64,000 bases of DNA from Hermatobates lingyangjiaoensis (lineage: Eukaryota; Arthropoda; Insecta; Hemiptera; Hermatobatidae): assembly GCA_026182355.1 (NCBI GenBank), contig JAPFBL010000232.1, positions 496,001 to 560,000 of the forward strand. The letters run 5' to 3'. Shown in pieces: positions 34,818 through 47,484 of this stretch. The position numbers and the translations under genes are program-made. The notes beneath the pieces were generated by a model. It ran no database searches and was not told the origin of the DNA. It was given only the letters and a program-made list of their open reading frames with translations. How positions within the stretch are numbered: position 1 is the first letter of the stretch; every line of letters begins with the position of its first letter.

Positions 34818-37800
34818 CTGCAAAAAAGAAAAGATTATTTATAAAAGCTGATCGAATAAATATATGAAAAACAAGATTCAAAAAAAGCATTAAAGAAGCA
34901 AAAATAACATTTCCCAAATTCTTCATCACTGTCAACATTATTAGAGTACAACTAAGGCGAAACCAACATATTAAATAAAATTATATTCCGTTATGCTGAT
35001 ACGAAACTAAAACATCAGTTTTAATATGCGGTTGACATTTTTAATTTCACTAGAATATTGTGAACATTACTGAAGATGTAATTACTATATATTCTGTAAA
35101 CATATTAGTGATTAGATATATTGACATTACTTGTTCAATAGGTATTTATTACCAGGAGCATTCCACATTTCCTAGTCCCACTTGAAGATGCCTAACTTGC
35201 GAAACCGGTTGAGCGGCCTTATCACAGATAACGGACTTTTATATATATAAACTAGAATTTAAAAAGAACACATAGAAAAGAAATCACTGAACTCACTACT
35301 ATATTTCGATGTCCTCGTCTTCAGGAAAAGATGTGAATCGCTCCAAAGGCTGATAACGACTGACTTGGCGTTCGAACTGAAGCACTCAAACAGTGTAGCC
35401 AACTTTCGGAGGAAAGGTAGACAGGGAAGATAAAGAGATAAAAGCCAAATAAAAATTAAAAAATGAAAACATTTAACTAAAATAAAATTAAAAGCTGATA
35501 ACAACTATTAAAAAAAAAAAAAAAAAAAAATCATCGATTGAGGTTAAGCCCAGGAGCCGATCTACCGCCCAGAAGACTAGTAAGTGCTTCTTCTGAAGAT
35601 CTCAGAGTGACTATCGAATTAGTCTGATCAATCTGCCTCAGGACCTGTACACGGAAACAGTCATTGAAACTGAGTCCGTGAGAACTGGCATGAGTAGCAA
35701 CGGGAAGGTCACTGCGTTTGCCAACGGATTTTTTTTCTTTTTTTTTTTTAATAGTTGTTATCAGCTTTTAATTTTATTTTAGTTAAATGTTTTCATTTTT
35801 TAATTTTTATTCAATATATATATATATTGGTATAAATAGGTAGCAGATCCTCTTTCAAACAGGTATCATTAAAATTAACCACAGTCTCGGCATTCACGAT
35901 CTTAAGACTTAGAGATTCGATCCTACGAACTAACATCCTGCTAACAGGATTCAACTGGAAATGGAGTTGGCCAAGTGACATGTTAAATTAAAATCAATGA
36001 GATAGTCAATGGTATTAATAGATTAAATAGATTAGTAAATGTTAATATAAAGAGAAGATAAAAGGTCAATAAAGAACAAGAAACAAAGCGGTTAGAATAA
36101 AAGAGTTGAAAGGTCAACAGTATAACTAGATTAATAGGTAATAAATAGATTAAGAATATTAAAGTAAATGAAGGATAAAAGATTATTAAAGGATAAGAAA
36201 ATGTATTAAAATAAGAGAGTTGAATGAAAGTGAGCATTAATAGGGAAGGTATAGTTAGAAATAAAGAAAAGTACAATAAAGATAATGATAAAAGAGTTAA
36301 AAGGTCAATAGTATAAATAGATTAGTAGGTAATACATAGATTAATAAAGATTAAATTAATAATAATAATAATTAATAATTTAGATTAATAATAAACAAGA
36401 ATGGGTATATTAAATAAAGAATTGAAAGAAAGTAAGAATTAATAGGGAAGGTACAGTTAGTTAGAAATAAAGAAAAGAATAATAGTAATAAATATAAGAA
36501 AAGATAACGTATTGGTAGCGCAAGCTTTCCAATTTTATATATACTATATTTTATTAATATATACATATTACATAATAATATTACGTACATTTTATTTATT
36601 ACATATATTATTAAAAAAGTAATAATATACATAATATTATTACTTTGAATAAATTTTATTAATAATTTAATATTATTTATTAATATTAACATTTTATCAA
36701 TATTATTATTAAATGTATGTATATTATCATGAATTAATATCCTTTTTTTAATATCCTCATTTTATATATTCTTATTCTTAATATAAAAATTCAATGTTCG
36801 ACAATACTCTACAATCTCGAACTGAAAACATACAAATATAAATACATTTCAACTATTTCTATATATAAAAACCAAAATGACTTAAACTAAAGAAGGAAAC
36901 CAAACATCTACTATGATCAATAATTTCGAACAGTTTGTCATCAAGAAAAGAGGAGGAGAGAATTTGAAGCGGGAGATATGTTTTCAGTTAACTTTCTTAG
37001 ATGCGAACTGTTTATTTGAAATATCGATCGTAGTGTTTTGTTTTGCCTTTGTTACTTTTAGTTTTAACTTTCTTTACAGCATTAGCTTAGTATTTTAAAA
37101 TATATTATTACAAGTATAAGTTTAGAAACAAATTATATATGCACTGAGAGTTTGCAGTTTTTAATGATGAAGAAGTCTTCTACATTAAACACTTTCAGGG
37201 TTATCAACAATTCTGGAAACTTCAATCAACCAGGTTAAGAAGTATTTATTATTTTTTAGTTCACTTGCTCTCTGACGATGTGTTGACGAAAGGCCTTAGA
37301 GCATTGTTTCCAAATTTGTTTCATTGTGGTAAATTAAGTTATATAACTGAGTCAGTTGGGTTTTTGACTCTGACGAAGACCGCTTGTTACGGTTGAAAGA
37401 TCTTAGTCTTCTTTTCCCATTTTCTTATTGTGGTTTGATCATTGATTGTTATTTCACGTGTTTATGTGAAATCTTTATATATATAGTATATTGACACAAA
37501 GAACACTCAGAAATAAATCAGAAACTCACTACTATATTTCGATGTCCTTGTCATCAGGAAGATAGTAGTGAGTTTCTGTTTTATTTCTGAGTGTTCTTTG
37601 TGTCAATATAGTTTATTTATTTCGTGGAATCGTTTCATTTAATTCGTTACGCGTGAACTATATATATATATATATACATAAAAGTGTTATATATATAAGC
37701 TATACGTATCCAAATGCCACTGAAATTGCCTTGTGGCCCGCAGTTACTTGGAAATTGCATAATGCGGCCTCCAGTTCACAAAAGGTTGCCTATGTCTGAT

Positions 37801-40800
37801 ATAAATAATTTAACTTAAATATTTTTTTTTATATTACTGTAACTAATTTCTGAATTGAAGTAATCCTGGAGATGTTTAAAAAATAGACGAAATGCCAAAA
37901 AAAAAAAAACTATACCAAACCTCGATAAAGAAAGAAAAATATTACGGACTATATGTGGTCAAATAAGAAAACACTGTATTAAGTGAATAGCTGAAATTTA
38001 TTAAGTATTAACTGAAATTTAACTTTAATATATACAAGAAGTAGACTAACCAAATGCGGTTTGTATCCAAGATTGGTAATGGCGTCTATTTTCAATGTTG
38101 AAAATCCAGTCAGCCTATTCGTGCCCAGGCAAAACATATTCTTGCTACAAGCTATCACTGCTTGCCAAGTACCACCACTTGAAGGAGCTTTCACTTCACT
38201 TTCAAAGTCCTGCAAGTTTTTGATCTCTGGTGGTAGCTCCATGCTCCTTCCTTTTTTATCAACCTGATAGATGATATCTACCAACAGGAAAAAGTTTAAA
38301 CAAACAATCTTGAGTGGTCTACAGTCAACTTTACAGTAAGTACACTCATTACCAGAAATATTCAACACTCAATTCAAGTAATTGATTTATTTAATGTTGG
38401 TACTACGTTTACCAATTATAACGAAATGGAACATGAGTGATGAAATCTTTAGACAATTCATCATATAGTCAATTTTCTTTTATTATCATTTAAGGTACAT
38501 AATAAAAACAAATGTACAATTCTGAGGTAAAATGGATAAACAACCAAAAGTCTCCACACAAAAATGAAGTTTTATTTAACAGCAACAACGCGTTTCGAAC
38601 ACTTTGTGTTCATCATCAGGAATACACTATAATACAAATTATATCTAATCAGTTACAAAATTAGAGTGAAATAATAAAATTCAATTAAGAGAATTCAAGA
38701 CATACCCAAGGATGTGGTGCTGATGGGTTGGTCCAGTGAAAACAACAAGTAGGAAACAGATCCGCTGCGAAAGAGTGGAGATAGGCATTTAGGAGATAAG
38801 GTGACAAAGGTGTAGTGTTTGCTTGAAAACCATTAACTGTAATACAGAAGGCCAGAAACACTAATTTAGAGGAAAGAAACTTTTTTGTTTTTAATTTATT
38901 CTTTGTGATTCTAGGAACAGTTAAGGAAATTTTGTACACCCTGGAATTTGATCATTAAGACATAGAGAGGCAGAAGGATTATTAATGAAGGCTTTGTTTA
39001 TTTCGAAAGATTCCAAATTACAAATTTCTTTAAACTTTCTATTCGCATATAGGAAATTTGTAATTTGTAAGAAATTTGTAATTTGGAAGCTTTTGAAATA
39101 AACAAAGCCTTCATTAATAATCCTTCTGCCTCTCTATGTCTTAATGATCAAATTCCAGGGTGTCCAAAATTTCTTAAACTGTTCCTAGAATCACAAAGAA
39201 TAAATTAAAAAAAAAAAAGTTTCTTTCCTCTAAATTAGTGTTTCTGGCCTTCTGTATTTCAGTTAATAGTTTTCAAGCATACCCGACGGCTTTGTCACCT
39301 TATCCCCTAAATGCCTATCCCCACTCTTTCGCAACGGATCTGTTTCCTACTTGTTGTTTTCACTGGACCAACCCATCAGCACCACATCCTTGGGTATGTC
39401 TTGAATTCTCTTATTGAATTTTATTATTTCACTCTAATTTTGTAACTAATTAGATATAATTTGTATTATAGTGTCTTCCTGATGATGAACACAAAGTGTT
39501 CGAAACGCGTTGTTGCTGTTAAATAAAACTTCATTTTTCTGTGGAGACTTTTAGTTGTTTATCCATTTTACCTCAGAATGAGTAAATACCACACAATTAC
39601 GGATTGCACAACTAATGATTTTAAAATGTACTATTGTTTTCTCCAATTTTAATGCTTTAATAGAACATGGCATGTTAAATGATTTGAAAGTTATGTACTT
39701 TTTTGTAATTAATAACTTAAAATATAAATTATTCCATACTATTATTTTTATATTTTGTATAAATCAAATAAGTATATTATTATTTAAACTATATTACTAT
39801 ATAGAATTTGTTATTGAATAATATTCTAATTAAAAAGAACCTAACCTTCTTGAGTGTATTGGTATGATTCCTCGAGAATTATTCAGGATCAAAGACAAAC
39901 CAATTCTAGTTTTTTTTTTTTTTTAAAGAAGTCATAAATGTTTAATCATTTATAATTTTTCGACCTTTACAAATTATCTGTACAATTTTTTCTTTGTTTA
40001 TCTTTATTTTGATGAATACTTTGAACTATTGATATTTTTGTTAAAACAAACTTCTATTTTTCTCCCTGTATATATAATTAACATTGTAGAATAAGTCTAC
40101 AGGTTATATCCTTTGGACCGTGGATATGCAATATATGCATATTGCACACATGATGAAGTAAAGTAAACTTCATTATTATTTAAGTATTTCATAGTAACTA
40201 ATAGTAATTTAATTTAAGTAACAACCCCCCCTTTCTAGTTAACAAAGTGGGTGGAGGGTTGGATTGTTCCACCGTGGTTACGACAATAAATTTAACTCAG
40301 TAAGTTATACAACCGCTTTAACAATTAAGAAAATAATAATTTTTTGGAAGTAAAGATCGGATCTCATTTCTACTATACTTCCCTTATCTATACTTCTGTC
40401 AATAAAAATATTTGAGTTTTAATCTTGTCGGTCACGGAAGATAAGGACCCTTCTACCAGATACTATTGCATCAGTAATAAAATAATGTTTCATTATTAAT
40501 CAAAATAAATAAATAATATCATTTTCAACTTCCATCAATGAAACTATATATAAATACACGAGGTCAAAATTGAAGATTAACACACAGAGTAATGAACACA
40601 CCTACAAACTAAAATTTCAGGCAATCTATCTTCAGGAGAGAAGAAAGAGGGAGACCAAGTACGTTACAGTAACTCTTGCTTACTTGTTACATGGAGCTTG
40701 GTTTCCCTCTCTCTTTTCTCCTAAAGACGAATTGCCCCAAAATTTGAGTTTTAAGTGTATTTCCTTATTCTGTGTGTTACTCTCCTTCGATTTTGAATTC

Positions 40801-43800
40801 ATATTTTGTCCAGTTTGGATCTTCTTTCAGATTTTATAGTATATATAAATAAAATAATAAAGTATTTATAACATTATATTATACATGATCTAGGTCGAAA
40901 TATTGAAGTGAGTTGTATATTGTTTTTACATGTTCTTTTATTTAAATCGTTTGAAATTTTGTCCTGACAGACTGTATCATTTTTTCAATATTATATATAC
41001 ATATATATTACAATATAAACAAAGAAACATAGAGAAATCAGAAGAACACACTTACAGTCTCTAATTTTCGGTTTGAACCGTCTTCAGGAGAGATAAGAGA
41101 GGGAAACCAAGCGCACTGGATCAGAGACGGTTGGAGACCGTCTGATCCAACCGTCTCTGATCTTGGTTTCCCTCTCTTATCTCTCCTGAAGACGGTTCAA
41201 ACCGAAAATTAGAGACTGTAAGTGTGTTCTTCTGATTTCTCTATGTTTCTTTGTTTATATTGAACTATATTTGTCCGTTTTGGATCGTATTTCCAACGAA
41301 AAAAAGTGCATATATATTACAATACATATATAACAATATAATATCTTCTATCAAACAATATACTATTACTATATTCTACCTTATTTGTGCAAATGAATGA
41401 AAACAGAATATTTGCTCTGAGTAACGGTTACATATTAATATGTTATATTGAAAATATTTGGAACATAATATGTTATACTACCAGTATATAATACTATTCG
41501 AAGCAACTTAAAAGTTAAATAAAAACGAAGCTTATTTAACTAAGTTATACGGCAGTGGTTCCCAACCTGTGGGTCGCGACCCCAAACGGGGTCGTGACAC
41601 CAATGCCATGGGGTCGCCAATTGATTTTGACCCGAACGTGAATATTATTTAAAACACGGTAAAAACAGAAGACAGTTAAATAAATAACTTTATGAAATAA
41701 AATTAAGACAATTATATAAATTCAGTAATATCAGTAGTAATATCAGAAATCGCAATAAGGAATTTATTGCCCTTCCCAACAACTTACTTATGTGAAACAG
41801 CCTTCTCCCAACTACTCATCCTTAAAAACAATTACTGAAATAAATTAGATGTGGAACACGACTTGAGGTGTGCCATATCGACAACGGAGCCCAGGATAGA
41901 ATTGCTAGCTAAAAAGCTACAATACGAGCTATCTCATTAAGGTCAGTTCATAAACATACTTTAGTAAAGTTACATAACAGTATGAAATTTGTTTGTTTGA
42001 ATACTTCGAAATTGATTTGCAATTAATTAATGTTTTGTAGGAGCTTTGAAATTAATGAATAAATTCCATATTAATCATATATTTAAGGAATATACAGTTA
42101 CTTCACTAAAAAAATTGCAATATATGCCAGTTTCTTATAGAAAAAATAAATGTATAAAAGATATTTTAACGATTGGGGTCGCTTCCTGATTGCTTGTTCT
42201 AAAATGGGTCGCTATATTTGAAAGGTTGGGAACCGCTGTTATACGGTTTAAATAACACTTAACCCTTTATAGAAAATTGGTTGAGATATTTATTTTGTGA
42301 ATACTACACCAGTCCATACATAATTCTCATATTTATCAAGGTAAACAATAATTTTTAGTAATACAATTAATACTAACCAGCTCTTGGGTGTCCAGGCACA
42401 ATGTAAACATACTTGACTTTATCTTCACCATACATCTCCTGCAATAGATTCATGATCGTATGGATGAATTTGGAGTGTTTGGATAATTTCTTTCGTGTAT
42501 TTGGAACAAATGTTGAATACCTCTGGAAAATAATAGAGCAGCTTCAAGATGAAAATTGAATTTAATATAATATGATAAATTGGTTTATTTTTTTTTTTAC
42601 TTAAATAAATGTTTATACACTGTAAAGTAGGACTCCAAAGAGGAATATTTCTTTCAAACTTAATTAATATTATTTTCACTGACATTGATTTTGTTGGTAA
42701 TAATTTTTTTTAGAAATATTGAGGGTAAAATGAAATACTTTAAGTTTCATTTTACATGTACACTAAATCGATAACGAGATTTCACAATAAACATGTGAAA
42801 TAAAAGTCAACATCCAAACCACAGTAAAAATAAAATAAAATAAAATAAAATAAAATAAAGACCGTTTTGACTCTGACGTAGGCCGCTTGTTACGGTTCAA
42901 AGATGTTAATCTTTTTCCTTTGGAAGTTAGGACGTTCGTTTATTTCTAATATAGTGCAATCTGTTATTATGTGGTATTTACTCATTGTAGGGTAAAAATC
43001 TAATGAAATGGTCTCCACATATAAAACTTTTAATGATATAAACAACGCGTTTCGAACACGTAGTGTTCTTCTTCAGGCATTAACTAAAAAAAAATACAAT
43101 GACACCAGAGAGTTATCTATAGTACAAAGTAAATAAGTACAAAAATTAATATAAAATAAAATAAGGCAGAAAGTACGAACTAATGGTGAGGGCCTCTGAA
43201 TAAGACTGACTGGAAATGGAAAGGACATGGGTGGGGGTATATAGGGTACATCTGTTTCTTATTAGAGCAGGTAGAGTTTTCTCTAAAGTTAGGCTGAGCC
43301 TTTACATTTTCTTTTAGACTAAGTGTAGGAAACATATTGAAAAAATAACACACAGAGCTATAACGAAATATAAACCAAATATATGTATAAGGAGGAAGTA
43401 GAACTTTTTTTTTTTTTTTTTTTTTATATTATTATTATTTTTATATAAATAAATTAAGAAACGTTGTACATTTGGGGATTTGCTCATTGAGGCAAGTAGA
43501 AGAATTATCGTGCACTAGTTTGTTGAACTAGTGCACGATAATTCTTCTACTTGCCTCAATGAGCAAATCCCCAAATGTACAACGTTTCTTAATTTATTTA
43601 TATAAAAATAATAATAATATAAAAAAAAAAAAAAAAAAAGTTCTACTTCCTCCTTATACATATATTTGGTTTATATTTCGTTATAGCTCTGTGTGTTATT
43701 TTTTCAATATGTTTCCTACACTTAGTCTAAAAGAAAATGTAAAGGCTCAGCCTAACTTTAGAGAAAACTCTACCTGCTCTAATAAGAAACAGATGTACCC

Positions 43801-46800
43801 TATATACCCCCACCCATGTCCTTTCCATTTCCAGTCAGTCTTATTCAGAGGCCCTCACCATTAGGTTCGTACTTTCTGCCTTATTTTATTTTATATTAAT
43901 TTTTGTACTTATTTACTTTGTACTATAGATAACTCTCTGGTGTCATTGTATTTTTTTTTAGTTAATGCCTGAAGAAGAACACTACGTGTTCGAAACGCGT
44001 TGTTTATATCATTAAAAGTTTTATATGTGGAGACCATTTCATTAGATTTTTACCCTACAATGACGTTCGTTTACATTACGTCGTAAGTTCTTAATCTCGA
44101 TCTTGAGAAATAATTAAGAAAGTAATTAAGAAATAATCAAATTTTATACTGAATCACTGCAGCAAAAAAAAAAAAGCTTAAAGTCCTAGTTACAGTGTTG
44201 AATCATATTTTTTTTATACTTAGTTTTTTTGAGTTACTGGGTTTGAGCTAATTACTCCATTAATTCTTAAAGAACTTTACAATGAAGCTGTACTTTTTAT
44301 TACTTATCTACAGTTCAGTACCATGCACGAGTACTACTTACTTCCAAATAGTGAAAAAAACTTTCCAATGTCCGCATGATACCCAAACCTAATAAACTTG
44401 TCCATCTGTCCACTTCCTACAGCCTGCTACCAATTCTAGGAAAAATGCTACACAGACTATTCCTAAAAAGAATTCTTCCTATCCTATATCCTCAGAATAT
44501 TATCCCCAGCCACCGGCTTCGTCTTCGGCAACATACTTGTAACATACAGCAACTCAACCATACAGTAGTATCATCGGACACTTGCTGACATTTCCTCTGC
44601 AATTGAACAAGGCCAATATCGCTCGGGTGCGTTCTTTGACGTTTCTCAGACCTTTAACCGAGTTTGGCATCCAAGCTATTGAAATTACAAAACAAAAGAC
44701 TGATATATACCATAATACTTAACCCGATTTGGACTTATGGACTCGAAATCTGAGGATCAATAAAGCCTACAAAGAATTCAAACAGCCCTAATCCATAATC
44801 CTTCGTTAAATTGTACAAACTCTCTTTTATGTTTCTGCCAATTAAAAGACATTTTACCCTCAACATATTACCTCATAGTTTGCTACTATCTGACTGATAG
44901 GTATTTCCGGGTTGACGAAAGAGCTGTTCTTTCCTTCTACTTTTCTATAAAAGCTGGTATGCCCCAGAAGAGTGTTCTGGTTCCCACTCTATACCAAAAC
45001 ATACACAGCTGACATCAACCCATCCTAAAGAACTGCATTTCGTCATTACCGAAATGAACAAATAAATTGTTTACTAATAAATTTTATCTCTAATAAATGA
45101 ACAAAGCGATATATTATTTAAACCCTTAAAGAAAATGAAGCGGCGACTTGACAAAGACGAAAATAATAGAAAAAGAATTAGACTAAATAATAGTAACTAA
45201 AATAATAATAAAAGGTAAATGAAATAAAGTTAAAATATTTAAATAGTAAAATCTAGGCAGCACTGTGATAGTAGGTAGGTTATATAATCAGAAAGGTAAG
45301 ATTCCTTAGATCAGTTCTTGTTGAACATGGGCGAAACCGGTCCGACAGCTACAGCAGCAGTGTACGAGGTAAGACGGTATATTATATGTTTAATATTAAT
45401 AACTATTTTTACGTTTGCAGATGGTACAGCAATCCTATTAAGTGATTGAGATCGTTCCACTCAATTCCCCCTACAATCTTTACTCGATCTGAAGTCTTGG
45501 TGCCAGAAGAAAAGAATTAAATTAAATACAAAGAATCTATTTGTATTACTTTCAAAGTACAAAGACAAAGTTGTCCTCTTGTCTATATTAACAACTCTCC
45601 ACCCCCAATTGCCAAAGTAGTGCAATATCCGGGGATGTATATCGACAAACAACAAACATGGAATCCACATACAAGACTGAAATGACATGACCTAATGAGA
45701 CGATAGAAGATGTTATCGAAACTTCTGGACAAAAGAACAAATTTTACTCTATAAAATAAAATACTGATTTATACTACAGTATTTAAACCGATTTGGACTT
45801 ATGGACTCGAAAACTGGAGATCAGCCAAGCAAGCGTACAAATATCCAAAGAGCCCAATCCATAGTCCTTCGCAAAACTGTACAAGCTCCGTTTTATGTTT
45901 CTAACAATAGCATTCATAATCCCTTTTATCCACCAAGAAATCCGATCTCGTACCGTAAACTCATGAATCTTTACCCACCAACCTAAATCCTTAAATTCAG
46001 CAATTATTATCCCACCAGACTGATTATTAGATTTTTTAACCGAGAGACCTTCTCAGCAATGCTAACTGACAAGACCATTTAAAAGTGATAAGAACAATTT
46101 ATATGAAATACTATCAATGAGTAATTTCTCTAATCTTTTATTTTAATTTAGTTGTAGCATGGATCACTATTAGTTGTTACCCCGTCTAAGGGTAGTTGTA
46201 ATATATTAATAAATATAAAAAGAACCATCAAAATTGCATTAAAATATTCATGTGTTGAAGATGAGTATTTTATTTTGAACATTTAAAAAAAACACTTCAA
46301 AAAATGTCCATCAGTTTAATTTTAAGGTTTAAAATTAGTCCAGTAATTAGTCATTACATTATTTTACTAATTATTATATATACGCAATCTATTCATACAC
46401 TGTGAGACGTATTGAAATTGTGAATGACTGAGGTTTCCTCGATTGTTAATTTTTAATAATTCAACTCACCACTAACCTTCCAAAGATATGACTTCAAAAA
46501 CGGGTCCAACCTCTCGCCTGAGTAGTTTTTGTTGTTTTGTGAAACCATAAAGTCTATACAAGGCAACTCTCTCCCATACACAAACTTGTTATCGCCTGAA
46601 ACAATTAGTGATTTATTTAATAGTTTCAAACGAGTGGCCAAAGTGGAGTTAATTCACAAAAACAAATTAACAAGAGAAATTATTATAGCAGGTACCAAAA
46701 TAATAAAAAAAGGAAAAAAGGAAAACGGAATAAAAGGAAAGAGATCTTAACAAACTTAAAATTATTGAAGCTGTACGCATACAAAAATTGAAACCATATA

Positions 46801-47445
46801 TCAAGATATATTTAGAAAATAATCATACAATTTTGAAGTTGTTAACAGTAAGAAGCATGAACTATGCTTCCGTAGGAGATACGAGCATATCTCGGAGGCT
46901 TGTTTGCCCTATCCTCAGCTAGAGCTTGTTGCTCCCGAGATGCGGCGAAAGAGCTTTCACGTAAAAAGGCATCAGTCTGTTTTGATGTTATGATCTGCGA
47001 TATGGCTGAAAAGTTGGGTGGTTATTCAGGAAGACAGAGAAACTTAACAAGAAGTAAGTTTCTGAAAATTATGGCTACATTTATAATAATAAATACTAGT
47101 ACATATTTTATTAATATATATATAAATCGGAAATTGGATATCAACCAATCGTACAAATATACATAGAATCCAAACAGTCCAATCCATAGTCCTTCGCAAA
47201 ATTGTATAAGCTCCGTTTTGTATATACACTTGATAAACGGAAAGGCGATCCAAACTGGACACAATAACAGTTCAAAATTTTGAACTGTTATATATACATA
47301 TATACATACATGGGTTACTTGCCGTTGCGTCTACAACGTGCTTGGTCTCACTTTCTCTTTTCTTCTGAAGACGGATTACCCGAAAATTTGAGTCTGTAAG
47401 TGTGTTTCCTTACTCTGTGTGTTACTCTTCTTGAATTTTGAACTC

Positions 47446-47484
<39 letters not shown>

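Larger units (their letters stand above)
38519..39579. repeat. 1.06-kb foldback, family 1 with PLE coding debris
   Basis: Arms 38519-39030 and 39069-39579, about 510 bp each, with a 38-bp spacer and some mismatches. Near the centre an open stretch reads NNPSASLCLNDQIPGCPKFL. Both outer parts carry an intact hammerhead-like motif. Confidence 0.85.
41011..41262. repeat. Foldback, family 2, 120-bp arms
   Basis: Arms 41011-41134 and 41147-41262 are nearly identical, with a 12-bp centre. Each carries an intact hammerhead-like motif. Confidence 0.85.
42982..44063. repeat. 1.08-kb near-perfect palindrome, family 1
   Basis: Arms 42982-43520 and 43526-44063 (539 and 538 bp) are separated by TGTTG. 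They hold the family-1 terminal repeat, a T/A homopolymer and, near the centre, a frame reading CLNEQIPKCTTFLNLFI on one strand, related to the CLNDQIPGCPKFL of the 38-39 kb foldback. It lies in FASTKD intron 5. Confidence 0.9.

Noticed and set aside
35983..36692. Two long minus-strand ORFs rich in Leu/Ile/Phe
   Set aside because: Products of AT-rich, purine-skewed simple sequence; no family motif or splice context.
42425..42685. 86-residue minus ORF
   Set aside because: Wrong frame across a splice acceptor; the frame that joins FASTKD exons 5 and 7 is different and uninterrupted.
43559..43864. 101-residue plus ORF in the 43-kb palindrome
   Set aside because: It crosses a homopolymer and repeat arm; only a short PLE-like stretch inside is recognisable.
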